64,000 bases of DNA from Jaltomata sinuosa (taxonomy: Eukaryota; Streptophyta; Magnoliopsida; Solanales; Solanaceae): positions 1,364,001 to 1,428,000 of the forward strand of contig QJPP01000003.1 of assembly GCA_003996215.1 (NCBI GenBank). Direction: 5' to 3'. A program made the translations under genes and the position numbers. This document shows, in pieces, positions 60,331-64,000 of the stretch (within the stretch, counting starts at the first letter, position 1; every line of letters begins with the position of its first letter). The notes under the pieces are model-generated. The model saw only the letters and a list, made by a program, of their open reading frames with translations, searched no databases and was not told the DNA's origin.

Positions 60331-61025
60331 AACTGTGTTCATTTATTTTACTTAACCATATTTAAATAATATAGGGCTTACGATCTGCATAATGACCATT
60401 CCCTCATCACTTTATCTGTATTAGTTTAGGTGGAAATTACATCTTAAAACAATTAACATGTAACTTTGGGGGGTATATATGTATTTCTAATAACAGTATT
60501 ATCATCCTTATAATTATCTGACTAATTAGGTGATCTCAAAATTGGCACACGTACGCCATCCAATTTTAAATTGTTGTGTACTAACAATTCATTGTGAAAC
60601 ATGTTGGGTATATGCACGTATAAGTACCTCCCTTGTCAAAAGAAAATGGCACATGTATATAGTGCAAAGTGAAAGTGTAATTCAGTCATAATAATAAAAC
60701 TATAAATACTTCTAACAGTTTTATAGTAGTAAAGTGAAAGAGAACTATATAAGTACTCCCTTCAAGGTCGTCTGCCTTTACCTTTCTTGATATTTCTCTT
60801 ATTTTGTTTGGCCAGGTATATATGTTGCATTATGAGCTCTTATTTACATTGTCTTTGATCTTTTATTAGCTATTTCTACATAATACTTTTTAAAGCCTTA
60901 ATTTATCGACATTTTCTTCTGTCTCTCCCTCCTTTTCTTCAATATTTCTTTTTAACAATTTATTCAATACAAATACAATGATAAAGAAAATGAACTTGAC
61001 ATATTTGCTTGTTGTGGCATGTGGC
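60331..61025. other. Upstream of tRNA and AT-rich DNA, no gene seen
   Basis: Just upstream of the tRNA on its strand is an AT-rich stretch with TATTATTTAAATATGG about 30 bases away, as is common for plant tRNA genes. Otherwise nothing recognised. Confidence 0.45.
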
Positions 61026-61089
61026 CTTATGGGCTTGAGATATATTTGTTGTGGCCTGTGAACTGTGGTCTTATGGGCTTGAGATATAT
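61026..61089. repeat. 20-bp direct repeat pair
   Basis: CTTATGGGCTTGAGATATAT occurs exactly at 61026-61045 and 61070-61089, with TTGTGGC copies before each, suggesting a 44-base tandem duplication. Confidence 0.85.
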
Positions 61090-61360
61090 ATCTCGGTGAT
61101 TAGCCCAGTTGGTCCATATTGATTGGCCCAACCCTCCTGCCTTCACTTTCCTAACTTTTTGCTGCCTAAGTAGGCTAGGCCCGATGGCCCATTTTTACTA
61201 GGGCTTCTTATCTAATTGTACAAGTGACAAAAATGTTTTTCAACTAAATGGCCGCATATATATATAAGAGGAATTTTCAAAAATGACATAGTTTGGGCTT
61301 AATTAGACATTTATAGCTATAGTTTACTTAATTACGATTCGCAGCTACAAGTTAGAAGAA

Positions 61361-61430
61361 GGAGGAGAGAGGCGAGCGAGATTGGGAGAGGGAGGAGAGA
61401 GGCGAGCGAGATTCAGGACAAAGAGGAGAG
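61361..61430. repeat. 30-bp tandem repeat
   Basis: The unit GGAGGAGAGAGGCGAGCGAG plus ten bases is present at 61361-61390 and 61391-61420, and a partial third (AAGAGGAGAGAGGC) follows. The units keep 23 leading bases identical. Confidence 0.9.
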
Positions 61431-61486
61431 AGGCAAAAAAGTGGATGAACACATGTAGTATTCGTTGTATCACAAACACAATTGAT

Positions 61487-61705
61487 TTGTATGAGCGAAT
61501 ACAACTATACCAAGTGTATCAACGAATACAATTTGTATCAGCGAATACAATTGTATCAAGGTGTATTAGGTTGTACCAACGAAATTGTATCAACGAATAC
61601 AAGTGTATGAAACAAATACAAGTATCAATTTTACATGCTCCTTGTGTATCAACGAATACAATTGTATCAATGAACACAATTGTATCAACGAATAAAATGT
61701 GTATC
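61487..61705. repeat. Minisatellite with palindromic TTGTAT...ATACAA core
   Basis: About ten copies of an 18-base unit TTGTATCAACGAATACAA, with substitutions and spacers. Each unit is a dyad: TTGTAT and ATACAA are reverse complements around CAACGA. A short open frame through it is repetitive and not a gene. Confidence 0.85.
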
Positions 61706-61753
61706 CTTTAATTTAATCTCCAATTTTGGAACATCTAAATCCTTCTTCTGAAT

Positions 61754-61756
<3 letters not shown>

Positions 61757-61800
<44 letters not shown>
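61757..61800. repeat. (CT)22 microsatellite
   Basis: An uninterrupted run of 22 CT units, followed by a second interrupted CT stretch to about 61818. Strand slippage would make it polymorphic. Confidence 0.97.
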
Positions 61801-61802
<2 letters not shown>

Positions 61803-61949
61803 ATCTCTCTCTCTATCTAGATCCGGTGAACCTCTTTTTTTTTAGAAATAATTTTTGCATTGCTATGATAAAATGAGTGATGAGTATGGTCATTTCTCGG
61901 GATTGTTATGGTGTTTTTTGGGTGGTAATCCAGTGCTGAAATTATTGTA

Positions 61950-62160
61950 TGTCAGGTGTATAGCGGGTGTATGTTATTATATATCACGTCTATATAATGA
62001 CATACACAATAAATACAAGTGACACACACCTGATATATAATGTATGTCACATGTATATTGTGCTTACCTTATTGTATGTCACGTGAATCACTATATATAT
62101 AGTGACATATAAATGATACATATTGTGTATGTCAATATATATCAATTGTATCTCTGGTAC
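61950..62160. repeat. TGTATGTCA dyad-rich stretch
   Basis: TGTATGTCA and its complement TGACATACA recur in both orientations (61948, 61998, 62040, 62072, 62127), with many TATATAT runs. No target duplication or ends found. It may belong to the same unrecognised element as the minisatellite at 61487. Confidence 0.55.
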
Positions 62161-62744
62161 ATGTTGATATAAAAATATTAAAAATATTATCAATATTTTG
62201 GCATCAACTTCGACAATTTTCCGGCAGAGTGGCGGTGCATAACAATGACAGTGGAATGGGGTTAGATGAGAATAGTGGCAGCTAGTTAGGATTTGTGAGA
62301 GAGAAAAACATTTAAGCTAATGTTTATCAAACAAACCAATAAAATAAAAGTAAGCTAATATTTTAAAATATATTTAATTTTTTTATTATGACTACAGAAT
62401 ATAGGATAAAAATAATGATGTAAAGAAAAAGGGAGTAGAGATTCTCTACCATGATACTATTGTAGCAAAATAAACAATTCGATTGAAAATAAATTTTTAT
62501 TTTGACTAAATAGTTATGGTCCATAACTTGTAAATGACTTAAAAATTCTAATTCAAATCATTCAATCAAATTCGATATATTTTCATATTCATAAGAGTGT
62601 GTTTATCAATTTATAATTCAACGAAAATAATATAATGCTCGATGCCCTTTCGTTTTCCACACCTTTTAAAAAAATGATACGTAACAGATGAAAAATAAGG
62701 ATATAGAATCTTGATACTCAACATAAAAAAAAAAAAAAGATTAA
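62161..62744. other. AT-rich stretch, no gene seen
   Basis: No coding or RNA signal. A poly-A run precedes the MITE at 62745. Confidence 0.4.
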
Positions 62745-63149
62745 GGTGTGTTTGGTTTGGAGGAAAATATTTACTGGAAAATGTTTTTCAATTTTTTTAT
62801 ATTTGGTTGGTCAAAATATATTGAAAAATGTTTTCTGTAGGAAAACAAGCTCCTTAAAAATGAGGAAAATGACTTTTATTAGGGGAAGTAGGGAAAACAA
62901 GTTTCATAAGTAACTTCCAAGTTCGTTGTCTCCTCTCACCAATCCAACGTTCCCGGCCCTTTCTCTTGACCATTCTACCCCCTCCCTACCTCATCTCACT
63001 CTCATGATGTTTTGCTAGCTTATATAAAAATACTTTTGAAATATTATTTTTTTACTTACTTACCAAACACGAGAAAATAAGTAAGAAACCCACTTATTTT
63101 TCATAAAAGTATATTTAGAAAAATATTTTTCTTCAAACCAAACACACCC
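62745..63149. mobile_element. Tourist-like MITE
   Basis: 405 bp. The left end GGTGTGTTTGGTTTGGAGG and right end (reversed) GGGTGTGTTTGGTTTGAAG are inverted repeats of about 30 bases that extend into AAAATATTT. TAA lies on both sides (62742-62744 and 63150-63152), fitting the TWA target of PIF/Harbinger elements. There is no coding capacity. Confidence 0.85.
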
Positions 63150-63152
63150 TAA

Positions 63153-64000
63153 GTTAGATTATGTCTGATATTTATTTACATCATCTGATGTCAAAATCAC
63201 ATAATTCTAAACCAAAATAGAAGGAAGATTAAAAATCTTGAAGATATGTTAAAGAAAAGGTGAAGTGCTGAAAACTCTTTAATTATGATTTTTTAATAGT
63301 ACTCTATATACTAAATCAAAATAGAAAAAAAATATGATAAGTAATTTTTTATTTTTTTGGTTTTCCCAATTTTATTTTCAAAAGTCCGAAATCAAAGAAC
63401 AAAATTTTAGACTTTCCATCCAAATCGAAACGAAGAATCAAATGTTGAAATAAATAATCAAATATTTTGATTTTATTTGACTTTTCAGTTTTACCCGAAA
63501 AATGCAGACTCCATGTTCATCTGAATTTCTATCTATGGATCACGTCAAGGGGGTCTAGAAAGGCCCATTTGCACCTATGGAAGAAAGAAGCACTTAGCTG
63601 CCTACCTTTTAAATACTAATGCATTGTTTCTATCTTTTTAAATTTCAAACTCTTACTTCAATATGTTTTTAAAGGGTCTAGAAACGTATGCTATGAGATG
63701 GATGAAATTTTTTTACTTTAAAGGAGAGGTTTCAAATTTAAATCTTCAAAAAAAAAATCATATGGTACACGAATTCAAATTCAAATTAAAAAAAACTCGT
63801 GAAAGTATCATATGTAAAATAAATAAATTATAGACTCTTTAACAACCTCTTACTTAACATATAGTTCAAACTAGGATCTTATAGCATAGCTCTAAGCCTC
63901 AATTCCTTGGTGAAAAGAGTTTTAAATCATAAAAAAAAAAACGCTCGAAAAAGACCACACAACAATGACTCATAACTGGATTCTACCTATAATGAATGAA
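63153..64000. other. AT-rich stretch, no gene seen
   Basis: No open frame, RNA gene or clear repeat ends. The sequence runs off the window. Confidence 0.4.

Noticed and set aside
61487..61705. CRISPR-like array of palindromic repeats
   Set aside because: The dyad units are nearly contiguous with degenerate, very short spacers, in plant nuclear DNA without cas genes.
61382..61711. Open frame of 109 codons through a minisatellite
   Set aside because: The repeat units create it; the protein is repetitive and the frame has no promoter or conserved start.

Overview
The window reads as nuclear DNA from a flowering plant, most likely Solanaceae. It has nested plant Ty3/gypsy retrotransposons of the Tekay/Del and Tat/Athila types, an RTE-clade LINE with a (TTG)n tail and a solanaceous-type 3' end, plant MITEs, and a eukaryotic tRNA-Phe gene without an encoded CCA. 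I cannot settle the genus. No host protein-coding gene is convincing anywhere. All family names come from reading motifs by eye; no search was run.

Left part, 1-30718: a pile of broken retrotransposons. A partial Tekay-type LTR (1-851) is followed by a Tat-type 3' UTR and LTR (852-3934). A decayed Tekay pol (3935-6701) is cut by a minus-strand Tekay element (LTR 6702-8800, pol to about 11650). Next come a Tat extra ORF carrying a plant-transposon-protein-like domain (11862-13261) and a Tekay LTR plus gag (13262-16640). Then there is a Tat RNase H/integrase fragment with its own downstream extra ORF (about 16692-22014), and another Tekay element (22223-28206). That element is cut by an inverted Tat LTR piece (28207-28978), which abuts a plus-strand Tat LTR with a tRNA-Asp-type primer site (28979-30718).

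Centre, 30719-42346: the best-preserved element, a minus-strand Tekay/Del chromovirus of about 11.6 kb. It has two LTRs of about 3.24 kb, an initiator-Met primer site, an open gag of 449 codons and a broken protease-RT-RNase H-integrase-chromodomain pol. Its flanks do not share a clear target duplication and its LTRs differ by whole blocks.

42347-53065: an open chimeric integrase frame from another chromovirus, with an LTR-like promoter behind it. Then come a Tat integrase tail with a probable antisense extra ORF, a minus-strand LTR split by a 3.1 kb RTE LINE (one frame with three internal TAG stops), and another LTR scrap.

Right part, 53066-64000: AT-rich DNA with few large elements. It carries several MITEs: a Stowaway type with TA duplications, a Tourist-like one with TAA duplications, and an hAT-like element with an exact 8-bp duplication sitting inside an older MITE. 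It also holds tandem repeats, a (CT)22 microsatellite and a tRNA-Phe(GAA) gene. These genes do not form a pathway: apart from the tRNA, everything recognised belongs to selfish DNA at different stages of decay.
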